From assembly GCA_050181375.1 (NCBI GenBank), contig JBFXDF010000137.1, forward strand, positions 1-10,278: 10,278 nucleotides of DNA. Reading direction: 5' to 3'. The translations under genes were made by a program, and so were the position numbers. Shown here piece after piece: positions 1-5,275 of the stretch (position 1 is the first letter of the stretch; each line of letters starts with the position of its first letter). Source of the stretch: DATARH01 sp050181375. Lineage in GTDB: Bacteria; Pseudomonadota; Alphaproteobacteria; ATCC43930; CGMCC-115725. The notes below the pieces were generated by a model. That model had not been told where the DNA came from. It searched no databases and saw only the letters and a list, made by a program, of their open reading frames with translations.

Positions 1-1
1 C

Positions 2-148
2 GGCGAAATGGCCGAAGCCAACGGCTGGAGGCGCCTGATGACCAATTCGGCGAAGCTCGTCAACATCATCGGCGGCTACGGCTACCGCCCGACCTTGGCG
101 AGCCTCGAACGCTGCGTCGATTCGGCCGTCGCCGGGAGGGTCGTCTGA
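2..148 (+). CDS. Aconitase X large (catalytic) subunit, C-terminal fragment
   Basis: Only the last 48 codons are present; the gene begins before the window. The visible tail contains MTNSAKLVNIIGGYGYRP and ends SAVAGRVV. This resembles the C-terminus of AcnX large subunits (DUF521), which carry the Fe-S dehydratase core. The assignment rests mainly on the next gene, the AcnX swivel subunit: its ATG overlaps this TGA by one base (TGATG, 146-150), as expected for translationally coupled subunits of one enzyme. Characterised AcnX enzymes are cis-3-hydroxy-L-proline dehydratases in bacteria and mevalonate-5-phosphate dehydratases in archaea. In a proteobacterium the hydroxyproline or a related 3-hydroxy-acid role is more likely, but the substrate cannot be read from this fragment. 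Confidence 0.7.
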   Translation, partial: GEMAEANGWRRLMTNSAKLVNIIGGYGYRPTLASLERCVDSAVAGRVV

Positions 149-591
149 TGCCGATCACCTTGCGCTGCCACCCTGGGATCGGCCCGGAAGTGACCGGCAC
201 GGCGCTCGTCGCCAAGGACAATTTCAGCGCGCGCTACGATCTCGATCGCAAAGCCGGCACCTTCTCGCGCCCGAGCCACGCGCTGGCCGGGCACAGTTAT
301 AACGGCCGCATCCTCGTGCTCGATCAGGCCAAGGGCGGCGTCGCGACCGCCTGGATGCTGCACGAGATGAAGTCGCGCGGCATCGTGCCGCTGGCGCTGA
401 TCTTCAACCGGGTCAACCCGATCCTGGCGCAGGGTGCGGCGTTTGGCGCGGTCGCGATGGTCGATCGTTTCACCGACGGCGACGTCACCGACCTGATCCG
501 CACCGGCGACACGCTGCGCATCGACCCGAAGGCAGGAATAGTCGAAATACTGAGGCGCGGCGCCGAGACGCTGGACGCGGAGGTCCGATAA
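148..591 (+). CDS. Aconitase X small (swivel) subunit, DUF126 family
   Basis: Complete 147-aa protein, the usual size for a stand-alone AcnX swivel subunit. It matches the family along its length: RPSHALAGHSYNGRILV (residues 41-57), the loop AKGGVATAW (61-69), and a second half with IFNRVNPILAQGAAFGAV (85-102). In the two-subunit enzyme this domain closes over the Fe-S catalytic domain of the large subunit and supplies substrate-contacting residues from the loop. That loop reads KGGVAT here rather than the KGS(S) type seen in other AcnX proteins, which may reflect a different substrate subclass. The ATG overlaps the stop of the large-subunit gene, which fixes the start. Cytoplasmic; no signal peptide. 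Hydroxyproline-type dehydratase is the best guess, unproven. Confidence 0.87.
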   Translation: MPITLRCHPGIGPEVTGTALVAKDNFSARYDLDRKAGTFSRPSHALAGHSYNGRILVLDQAKGGVATAWMLHEMKSRGIVPLALIFNRVNPILAQGAAFGAVAMVDRFTDGDVTDLIRTGDTLRIDPKAGIVEILRRGAETLDAEVR

Positions 592-617
592 TCCGCGGGC
601 TTGCAATAGCGCCGCTC

Positions 618-635
618 TGCGTTACATGTAACGCA
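618..635. promoter_or_regulatory. Perfect 18-bp palindrome, probable operator of the mazEF-type pair
   Basis: TGCGTTACATGTAACGCA is a perfect inverted repeat with no spacer, ending 19 bases before the antitoxin GTG. A further ATGTA half-site lies at 639-643, 13 bases downstream of the one inside the palindrome. Type II antitoxins usually repress their own promoter by binding such a palindrome, so this is the likely autoregulatory site. A weak -35-like TTGCAA sits at 601-606, but no convincing -10 box was found. Binding is inferred. Confidence 0.5.
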
Positions 636-654
636 CCAATGTACCGGAGGGAAA

Positions 655-888
655 GTGAACGAGCCCCTGTCGCAAGCCGAACGCGTCGCGCGCCGCCGCG
701 CCAAGCTCCGAGCCGCCGGGCTGCGACCGGTTCAGCTTTGGGTGCCGGACACGCGGAGTCCCCAATTCGCCGAGGAATGCCGCCGGCAGGCACGGCTGAT
801 CCGCGATGCGGAAACGGCCCCGAGCCGCGCCGAGGATGCCGCCTGGGAAGCCGCGTCCGAGGAGGCATTGGCGGATGAAGAGAGGTGA
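655..888 (+). CDS. mazE: MazE-family antitoxin (DUF3018 type)
   Basis: 77-aa antitoxin of the alphaproteobacterial DUF3018/MazE-like family. Seen directly: a basic N-terminus (ERVARRRAKLRAAG, residues 9-22), the family signature RPVQLWVPDTRSPQFAEECR (24-43), and an acidic, probably disordered tail that would occupy and neutralise the toxin. The N-terminal part should form the DNA-binding dimer that represses the operon. The start is GTG at 655, supported by GGAGGG at 646-651 four bases upstream. The gene overlaps the toxin gene by 14 bases, the usual antitoxin-first layout that couples translation. An 18-bp palindrome upstream is the probable operator. The gene looks intact. Confidence 0.9.
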   Translation: MNEPLSQAERVARRRAKLRAAGLRPVQLWVPDTRSPQFAEECRRQARLIRDAETAPSRAEDAAWEAASEEALADEER

Positions 889-1192
889 CATCGTCACCGT
901 CTCGCTGCCGGGCGATTACGGCAAGCCCCGCCCCGCCCTGGTCGTGCGATCGGACCTGTTCGACGAGCACCCGTCACTGACCGTCCTGCCGATCACCAGC
1001 CATCTGGTCGACGCGCCGCTCCTCCGGATTCCGGTCGGCCCGGAGTGCGGCCTCGACCGCGCGTCGCAGATCCAGATCGACAAGGCCCAGACGCCGCGGC
1101 GCGAGCGGATCAGGTCGGTAATCGGGCACGCCGGCTCCGACACTCTCCAGGAGGTAAATCGAGCGCTGGCGGTATTTCTCGGGCTGGCCTGA
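875..1192 (+). CDS. mazF: MazF-family toxin (type II endoribonuclease)
   Basis: 105-aa toxin, the typical MazF/PemK length. MazF proteins are SH3-like-barrel dimers that cleave mRNA (some tRNA or rRNA) at short specific sequences. Visible family motifs: the N-terminal KRGDIVTVSLPGDYGKPRPA (residues 2-21) with the GKPRPALVV strand, VLPITS (about 37-42), and DRASQIQIDKAQT, the conserved D-x-x-S-x-(I/L)-x-(V/I)-D/E-x-(I/L) block. The start is the ATG inside the 3' end of the antitoxin gene; in-frame sequence upstream runs through antitoxin coding sequence and has no family similarity. The frame is intact with no missing conserved block, so the pair may be functional. RNA target specificity cannot be read from sequence. 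Confidence 0.91.
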   Translation: MKRGDIVTVSLPGDYGKPRPALVVRSDLFDEHPSLTVLPITSHLVDAPLLRIPVGPECGLDRASQIQIDKAQTPRRERIRSVIGHAGSDTLQEVNRALAVFLGLA

Positions 1193-1204
1193 CTTGCCCA
1201 ATCA

Positions 1205-1215
1205 CAGGTAACCTG
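1205..1215. promoter_or_regulatory. Short palindrome upstream of the GGT-like gene
   Basis: CAGGTAACCTG (5-bp arms around one base) lies 36 bases upstream of the GGT-like start. TTGCCC (1194-1199) and CAAAAT (1219-1224) could be weak -35/-10 elements, but their 19-base spacing is poor. It could be a small operator; chance is possible for arms this short. Confidence 0.2.
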
Positions 1216-1251
1216 AGGCAAAATCGGAATCCATTTCATAGGAGCGGCGCC

Positions 1252-3093
1252 ATGCCCGGTTTCACGACGCGGCCCGAGATCCGCGGCACGTTCGGGGTTG
1301 TCGCGACGACCCATTGGCTGGCTTCGTCGGTTGCAATGAGCGTCCTCGAAAAGGGCGGTAATGCGTTCGACGCCGCCGTCGCCGCCGGCTTTACGCTGCA
1401 GGTCGTCGAGCCGCATCTGAACGGGCCGCTCGGCGAGGCGCCGATCCTGGTCTACCGCGCGAAGACCCGCCGCGCCGAGATGATCTGCGGCCAGGGGGTC
1501 GCCCCGCAAGCCGCGACGATCGCGCATTACAAGGGCCTCGGCCTCGATCTGATCCCCGGCACCGGGCTGTTGGCCGCGACCGTGCCCGGCGCGTTCGACG
1601 CCTGGGCGCGTCTCGCGCGCGACTGGGGCACGATGCCGCTCGCCGAATTGATGGAGCCGGCGCTCGGCTATGCCGAGAACGGCTATCCGCTGGTCGGCCG
1701 CATCCGCGACACGATCATGACGGTCGCCGATTTATTCCGCCGCGAATGGACCAGTTCGGCGGCGGTCTATCTGCCGGGCGGCAACCCGCCGGTCCCCGGA
1801 AAGCTCTTCCGCAACCCGGCGCTGGCCGCCACCTACCGCCGCGTGCTGGCCGAATCCGAAGCCGGCCGTGGAGACCGCGAGCAGCGCATCGAGCGCGCCC
1901 GCGACGCCTGGTACAAGGGCTTTGTCGCCGACACGATCGACCGCTTCTGCCGCGCGCGGAAAATCCTCGACTCCTCCGGCCGGCACCATCACGGCGTCCT
2001 GACCGCCGACGACATGGCGCGCTGGCGGGCCCCGGTCGAGGCGCCGCTGACCTACGATTACCGCGGCTGCACGGTCGTCAAGGGCGGTCCGTGGAGCCAG
2101 GGGCCGGTTATGCTGCAGCAGCTCGCGCTGTTGCAGGGCTTCGACCTCGACGGTCTCGATCCGGTCGGGCCGGAATTTGTCCATATCGTCACCGAATGCG
2201 CCAAGCTCGCCTTTGCCGATCGCGAGGCGTGGTACGGCGACCCCGATTTTGTCGACGTGCCGATGGCGACGCTGTTGAGCCGCGACTACAACGACATCAG
2301 GCGCAAGCTCGTCGGCGAGCGCGCCTCGCTCGATCTGCGGCCCGGCCGCCCCGACGGGCGCGAGCCGTACGTGCTGATCGGCGGGGCCGATGTCGCGCAT
2401 GCCGCCGGGACCGGCGAGCCGACCGTCGGTCCGATCGAGGATATCGGCGGCCCGGCGGGAGGGATCGGCGAGCCGACAACCAGCGAACTCGGCGTCGTCG
2501 CCGGCGACACCTGCCATCTCGACATCATCGACCGCTGGGGCAACATGGTCTCGGCGACGCCGTCGGGCGGCTGGCTGCAAAGCTCGCCGGTGATTCCGGA
2601 ACTCGGCTTCTGTCTCGGCACGCGGCTGCAGATCGCGTGGCTCGACGAGCGTTCGGCGTCCGCCCTCGCGCCGGCCAAGCGCCCGCGCAGCACGCTGTCG
2701 CCGACCCTGGCGCTCAAGGACGGCGAGCCGTTCATGGCGTTCGGCACCCCCGGCGGCGACGGGCAGGACCAGTGGGCGACGCAGCTCTTTCTGCATCACG
2801 TGCATCACGGGATGAATTTGCAGGAGGCGATCGACTGCCCGGAATTCAGCAGCGACCACGCGCCATCGTCATTCTACCCGCGCGCCGCCAACCCCGGCGG
2901 TCTCGCGCTCGAAGGCCGCTTCCCGCCCGCAACCGCCCGCGCTCTCGCCGAACGCGGCCACAAGGTGCGCATCGGCGACGACTGGTCCGGCGGCCGCCTC
3001 ACCGCCTGCGCCCGCGAGGAAACCCCCGACGGCACCATCCTCAAAGCCGCCGCCAACCCGCGCGGCATGCAAACCTACGCGGTGGGGCGGTAG
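1252..3093 (+). CDS. Gamma-glutamyltransferase-family (Ntn-hydrolase) enzyme
   Basis: 613-aa member of the GGT family, made as one chain that cleaves itself before a Thr, which becomes the N-terminal nucleophile of the small subunit. Large-subunit landmarks: GVVATTHWLAS (15-25) and VLEKGGNAFDAAVAAGFTL (31-49). The expected nucleophile is Thr420 in GDTCHLDIIDRWGNMVS. Small-subunit landmarks: KRPRSTLSPT (476-485) and the oxyanion-type PGG (500-502). Classical GGTs have D-G-R-E-T-A-P, whose Arg binds the gamma-glutamyl carboxylate; here the block is CGQGVAP (79-85), with Gln81 at that place. A Gly/Pro-rich stretch (about 385-415) precedes the cleavage site. No signal peptide is seen, unlike periplasmic glutathione GGTs. 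The start is set by AGGAG (1240-1244) seven bases before the ATG; codons further upstream overlap mazF. A cephalosporin-acylase-like or other gamma-glutamyl amide substrate is possible; true glutathione activity is doubtful. Confidence 0.9.
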   Translation: MPGFTTRPEIRGTFGVVATTHWLASSVAMSVLEKGGNAFDAAVAAGFTLQVVEPHLNGPLGEAPILVYRAKTRRAEMICGQGVAPQAATIAHYKGLGLDLIPGTGLLAATVPGAFDAWARLARDWGTMPLAELMEPALGYAENGYPLVGRIRDTIMTVADLFRREWTSSAAVYLPGGNPPVPGKLFRNPALAATYRRVLAESEAGRGDREQRIERARDAWYKGFVADTIDRFCRARKILDSSGRHHHGVLTADDMARWRAPVEAPLTYDYRGCTVVKGGPWSQGPVMLQQLALLQGFDLDGLDPVGPEFVHIVTECAKLAFADREAWYGDPDFVDVPMATLLSRDYNDIRRKLVGERASLDLRPGRPDGREPYVLIGGADVAHAAGTGEPTVGPIEDIGGPAGGIGEPTTSELGVVAGDTCHLDIIDRWGNMVSATPSGGWLQSSPVIPELGFCLGTRLQIAWLDERSASALAPAKRPRSTLSPTLALKDGEPFMAFGTPGGDGQDQWATQLFLHHVHHGMNLQEAIDCPEFSSDHAPSSFYPRAANPGGLALEGRFPPATARALAERGHKVRIGDDWSGGRLTACAREETPDGTILKAAANPRGMQTYAVGR

Positions 3094-3102
3094 AGCGGCT
3101 CG

Positions 3103-3138
3103 GCCCGGGGAATGTAGGATCGGGCGCAAGTTTTTTTT
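3103..3138 (+). terminator. Possible rho-independent terminator after the GGT-like gene
   Basis: GCCCG (3103-3107) can pair with CGGGC (3121-3125) across a 13-base loop, followed five bases later by a run of eight T (3131-3138). The gene ends at 3093, so the position is right. The stem is short and not flush with the T run, so efficiency is uncertain. Confidence 0.38.
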
Positions 3139-3171
3139 GTCGAGTGAGATGCATCACGCTTGGCTGGAATT

Positions 3172-3327
3172 ATGTTATTAACGTGCAGTTTAGCGAGGTG
3201 CGCGGAGAACTTGCTTATCCGGCTTGCTGTTGTCTTCGCCGTGATCGGCAGCACCGTCGCCGTTGCGACCCTCAGCGGCACCCCGGCCTACGCTGGAAGT
3301 TGCAACGACGGCAATTCAAACTGCTGA
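3172..3327 (+). CDS. Tandem mini-gene copy 1: signal peptide plus GSCNDGNSNC tail (start decayed?)
   Basis: No known family recognised. The C-terminal 38 codons resemble the next two mini-genes: a hydrophobic stretch LAVVFAVIGSTVAVATLSG, a signal-peptidase-type site TPAYA, then a 10-residue tail GSCNDGNSNC with two Cys. At the position of the paralogues' ATG (136 bases before copy 2's start) this copy has GAG (3205-3207). Expression would need another in-frame start: ATG 3172 (51 aa, poor ribosome site) or TTG 3211 (38 aa, GGAG at 3204-3207 but only three bases away). It may therefore be a pseudogene or a copy with a shifted start. The frame remains open to the stop 13 bases before copy 2. 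Confidence 0.4.
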   Translation: MLLTCSLARCAENLLIRLAVVFAVIGSTVAVATLSGTPAYAGSCNDGNSNC

Positions 3328-3340
3328 CCCGGAGTGCCCG

Positions 3341-3463
3341 ATGAAAAAGCTCGTTATGGCCTTCGCGCTCGCGCTCACCGTCCTCGGCGGCACCACCGCC
3401 GCCGCGACCCTTTCCGCCAGCTCTGCCCGCGCCGATAATTGCAGCGGCAGCGACTGTAGGTGA
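3341..3463 (+). CDS. Tandem mini-gene copy 2: exported peptide with mature DNCSGSDCR
   Basis: 40-aa protein of unknown family. Residues 1-31 form a textbook Sec signal peptide: MKK n-region, hydrophobic core LVMAFALALTVLGG, and cleavage site SARA after residue 31. Only DNCSGSDCR (32-40) would remain, nine residues with Cys34 and Cys39 that could form a disulfide loop. GGAG at 3331-3334, six bases before the ATG, supports the start. The gene sits 13 bases after copy 1 and 14 before copy 3, so the three could be one transcript. Copies 2 and 3 match closely at the DNA level at their 5' ends, indicating fairly recent duplication. Possible roles are a secreted signal, metal or redox peptide, or a by-product of duplication; none is proven. 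Confidence 0.55.
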   Translation: MKKLVMAFALALTVLGGTTAAATLSASSARADNCSGSDCR

Positions 3464-3477
3464 GTCCGGCGCGCCCG

Positions 3478-3600
3478 ATGAAAAAGCTTGTTATGGCCTT
3501 CGCCCTCGGGCTCCCCGTCTTCGGCGGCACCGTCGCCATCGCGACCCTCGGTGGCAGCCCGTCCCACGCCGATTGCAGTAGCAGCAGCAACGGCAATTAG
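3478..3600 (+). CDS. Tandem mini-gene copy 3: exported peptide with mature DCSSSSNGN
   Basis: 40-aa paralogue of the preceding mini-gene. It starts MKKLVMAFAL with the same codons except one silent change, keeps a hydrophobic core (GLPVFGGTVAIATLGG), and has a cleavage site SPSHA at residues 27-31. The predicted mature peptide is nine residues with a single Cys33. Relative to copy 2 the tail has lost one codon and ends NGN, recalling the DGNSN tail of copy 1. No strong ribosome site is adjacent; GGTGAG (3459-3464) overlapping the stop of copy 2 is distant, so translational coupling is possible. The signal region is conserved while the tail diverges, as in families of secreted peptides, but three copies are too few to prove selection. 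Confidence 0.52.
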   Translation: MKKLVMAFALGLPVFGGTVAIATLGGSPSHADCSSSSNGN

Positions 3601-3645
3601 GCTCGACGACCGAGCATTCGCCGAACGCGGCGGCGCACGCGATAA

Positions 3646-3668
3646 CGGATCGGACTCAACCTGATCCG
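3646..3668. terminator. Hairpin downstream of the mini-gene cluster
   Basis: CGGATC (3646-3651) pairs with GATCCG (3663-3668) around an 11-base loop, 45 bases after the last mini-gene. No T run follows, so it is at best a weak terminator or a processing/stability hairpin. The stretch 3601-3744 otherwise shows no coding signal. Confidence 0.25.
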
Positions 3669-3744
3669 ACATTCCGGACACAGCCATTCGGCTCGCGGAA
3701 TTCGGTTGTGCGGTGCTATGCCGGTGCTATCTCAAGTATCCCCC

Positions 3745-3832
3745 GTGGCCGGACTTGATCCGGCCACCCACGTCTGTTCGGCCCCTTTTTTCGTTACAAG
3801 GAAGACGTGGACGGCCGGGTCAAGCCCGGCCG
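3745..3832. repeat. Compound palindromic repeat (two inverted hairpin units)
   Basis: Left unit: GTGGCCGGA-CTTGA-TCCGGCCAC (stem 9 bp, 3745-3767). Right unit: CGGCCGGG-TCAAG-CCCGGCCG (stem 8 bp, 3812-3832). The two units with their flanks (3747-3775 and 3803-3831) are also inverted copies of each other, 25 of 29 positions matching, around a 27-base centre. This nested form is that of REP/BIME-like intergenic repeats; the GGCCGG...TCAAG...CCGGCC core is common in alphaproteobacterial genomes and often yields spurious reading frames with VAGSSPATHV-like peptides. It lies just beyond the 3' end of the broken parE gene. Confidence 0.75.
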
Positions 3833-3905
3833 AGAGGCTATTGGGATTGGTATCGACGCCGAAATCAAAGAAAGATACCGCCTTCGCCGAATCGAACAGC
3901 CGTGT

Positions 3906-4299
3906 CATTCCGGACGGGTCTCGCGCAGCGTTCCGGATCGCGGGGACGATGAGTTCGCGTTCGGTGGCCTCGTAGAAAATCAGATAGGAATACGGCGTCA
4001 CTGTCATCCGGCGGATGCTTGGATCGTTCGTGCGCCGGCCGATACGCGTGTTGCAACAGCAGATCGCGGATCGAATGCAATCCTGATCCCGTCGCGCGCT
4101 TGCGGCGAGTGCGTCGCTACCTAAAGTACTATCACTTCAAATTAACTGTAATTCCCGCGAAACCGGGAACCCAGGGCTACCGATACGCCACTTGCCCTGA
4201 GCCCCCGCTTGCGCGGGGGCGATGAAAATGGTGTGGTCTTTATCAGACCAGAACCGCATCGAGATCGGCGAGAGCCGGCAGCGTGTAGCGAAGCTTCAC
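3906..4299 (-). pseudogene. parE: Disrupted ParE-family toxin gene
   Basis: Reading the minus strand, translation starts at GTG 4299, overlapping the antitoxin stop by four bases (GTGA), with MKLRYTLPALADLDAVLV, a normal ParE N-terminus. It then meets TGA at 4243-4245 and runs into a palindromic repeat. ParE-like sequence resumes at 4120 as VATHSPQARDGIRIA. It continues in a second frame as HSIRDLLLQH (to about 4049) and, after another shift, in a third as RIGRRTNDPSIRRMTVTPYS, then YLIFYEATERELIV and AIRNAARDPSGM. The pieces in order make one nearly complete ParE (about 95 aa), which inhibits gyrase or another target in active members. An insertion of about 125 bp and two frameshifts make it non-functional. 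Frame assignments rest on remembered family patterns. Confidence 0.82.
4150..4226. repeat. Compound palindromic repeat inserted in parE
   Basis: Left hairpin TTCCCG-(6)-CGGGAA (4152-4157/4164-4169). Right hairpin GCCCCCGC-TTGC-GCGGGGGC (4201-4220, 8 bp). Between them CAGGGC (4172-4177) pairs with GCCCTG (4194-4199), so both units form a larger inverted pair. This resembles the ATTCCCGCGAAAGCGGGAA-type repeat common in alphaproteobacteria. It sits inside the parE homology gap (about 4121-4245). TGATA occurs near both edges (minus strand), a possible 5-bp target duplication, though short enough to be chance. Mobilisation by a transposase in trans is inferred. Confidence 0.7.
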
Positions 4300-4526
4300 A
4301 AACCGTGTTTGGCCCACACGGCGCGGACCTGCTCGTCGGACGCAAATTCGCCTCGCCCGGCGGCGGCCTTCGAGTTGGCGATAGCGGCGCGCTCGTCCGG
4401 CGTGAGCGTCACCACCGGTTCATCGTCGGCGCCCGCGAGTTGGAGGACGATATGCGCGATATCGTCCTGGGCGGCCGGCGGCAGATTGCGTGCCGCTTCG
4501 AGCGCCTTTTCGAGAAGCTTCGTCAT
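4296..4526 (-). CDS. Antitoxin of a ParE/RelE-type pair, intact but orphaned
   Basis: 76-aa protein beginning MTKLLEKALEAARNLPP and ending with a D-E-Q-V-R-A-V-W-A-K-H-G-L tail. The blocks LPPAAQDDIAHIVLQLAG (residues 15-32) and LTPDERAAIANSKAAAGRGE (41-60) match a common alphaproteobacterial antitoxin normally followed by a ParE/RelE toxin. Its C-terminal acidic/aromatic segment is the expected toxin-binding part. The reading frame is intact. The toxin gene that overlaps its stop codon is broken, so it may persist as a solo regulator, protect against a related toxin elsewhere, or be decaying. The upstream ribosome site is weak (AGGT close to the ATG). Confidence 0.87.
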   Translation of the reverse strand: MTKLLEKALEAARNLPPAAQDDIAHIVLQLAGADDEPVVTLTPDERAAIANSKAAAGRGEFASDEQVRAVWAKHGL

Positions 4527-4638
4527 GACCTGGTCCGCCGCCGCCGCTGCCGTAAAAGCTGGGCAGTCTCACCACTATCGCAAGACAGGGCTGGGTCCGG
4601 TGCCGGCGTGAGGATGGACGCTCCCCGCGCGGCGCCGG

Positions 4639-5208
4639 TCAGCTCGGGCGCATTTGCGACGGAGCGACCCATTGTTTTTGCAGCAGCCGGCGAACCATCG
4701 GCTCGAACGTCGATAAGGGTTCGTTCCGGTAGTCGGGGTCGAACGATATTTCGTCGTATTTGGCGCAGAACTCGACCGTTTGCTCATAGGCCGGATCGGA
4801 TTTGTAGATGTCGCGCGCGTTGGGATCGAGGCCCATGTGGCGGCCGTAGAAATAGGTCTGGAACAGACCGTGCCGCACCAGCATCCAGTGATTGTCGCGG
4901 CTGATAAAGGGTTGCAGGATCGCCGCGGCGACCTCGCCGTGATTGAACGGGCCGAGCGGCTCGCAGACATCGTGCAGCAGCGCCACCGCGACATATTCTT
5001 CGTCCCTGCCGTCGCGCAACGCCCGCGTCGCGGTCTGCAAGGAGTGATCGTAGCGGGTGATGTTGTAGGCGGTGTCCCGACGCAAGTCTCGCAGCATCGC
5101 AAACAGCCGGTCGGGCAGGTCGCGCAGCGTCTGCTCGTGCACGTGGCGCAACACGACGAAATCCTCGTCGGTGCCCTCGTCCATCCGCCGGTAATGCATC
5201 CTTTCCAT
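4639..5208 (-). CDS. HD-domain protein, COG4341-type predicted phosphohydrolase/oxygenase
   Basis: 189-aa cytoplasmic protein with one HD domain. Likely metal ligands are visible: His55 in YDHSLQTATRA, His79-Asp80 in VAVALLHDV, and downstream His90 (FNHGE), His107 (DNHWML) and His113 (VRHGLF). A conserved tail includes FEPMVRRLL. The family is annotated as predicted HD phosphohydrolases; relatives such as PhnZ are mixed-valent di-iron oxygenases acting on phosphonates, so hydrolase or oxygenase chemistry are both open. The PhnZ-like H-D-x-x-H is not seen (HDVCE here). The ATG at 5208 was chosen for the G-rich ribosome site (GGAGG about seven bases upstream) and the MERMHYRRMDEG start; an in-frame codon at 5256 would add 16 unconvincing residues. 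Same strand as the TfuA-like gene, 67 bases downstream of it, possibly co-transcribed. Confidence 0.85.
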   Translation of the reverse strand: MERMHYRRMDEGTDEDFVVLRHVHEQTLRDLPDRLFAMLRDLRRDTAYNITRYDHSLQTATRALRDGRDEEYVAVALLHDVCEPLGPFNHGEVAAAILQPFISRDNHWMLVRHGLFQTYFYGRHMGLDPNARDIYKSDPAYEQTVEFCAKYDEISFDPDYRNEPLSTFEPMVRRLLQKQWVAPSQMRPS

Positions 5209-5275
5209 CGCGCCCCCCTCCGCCGTGCCGCGATCGGCGGTTATCCGGCGCAGCATACTCCCGATCCCGGCACCC

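Larger units (their letters stand above)
3205..3600 (+). repeat. Three-unit tandem duplication, 136-137 bp period
   Basis: The homologous start positions 3205 (GAG in place of ATG), 3341 and 3478 are 136 and 137 bases apart. Each unit holds a ribosome-site region, a signal-peptide coding part and a short tail. Units 2 and 3 are most alike; unit 1 is the most diverged. Unequal recombination between units would explain copy-number change. Confidence 0.65.

Noticed and set aside
1045..1251. An N-terminal extension of the GGT-like protein to 682 aa.
   Set aside because: It overlaps the mazF coding region and translates to low-complexity Arg/Pro sequence; the ATG at 1252 has a proper ribosome site.
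1746..3344. A 532-codon plus-strand reading frame and a 375-codon minus-strand frame (1732-2859) inside the GGT-like gene.
   Set aside because: Arg/Ala/Pro-rich shadows of a high-GC gene, with no family similarity or ribosome site.
3732..4007. Minus-strand frame starting MTVTPYSYLIFYEA as a stand-alone 91-aa gene.
   Set aside because: It is the C-terminal part of the broken parE read onward into the repeat; the conserved ParE residues continue upstream of that Met.
3706..4124. Plus-strand reading frames containing VAGLDPATHV-like and MDGRVKPG-like peptides.
   Set aside because: They are translations of the palindromic repeat at 3745-3832 and of antisense parE; such peptides are typical artefacts of this repeat.
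4209..4904. A 231-codon plus-strand frame antisense to the antitoxin and HD-domain genes.
   Set aside because: No recognisable protein; the opposite strand encodes clear families.
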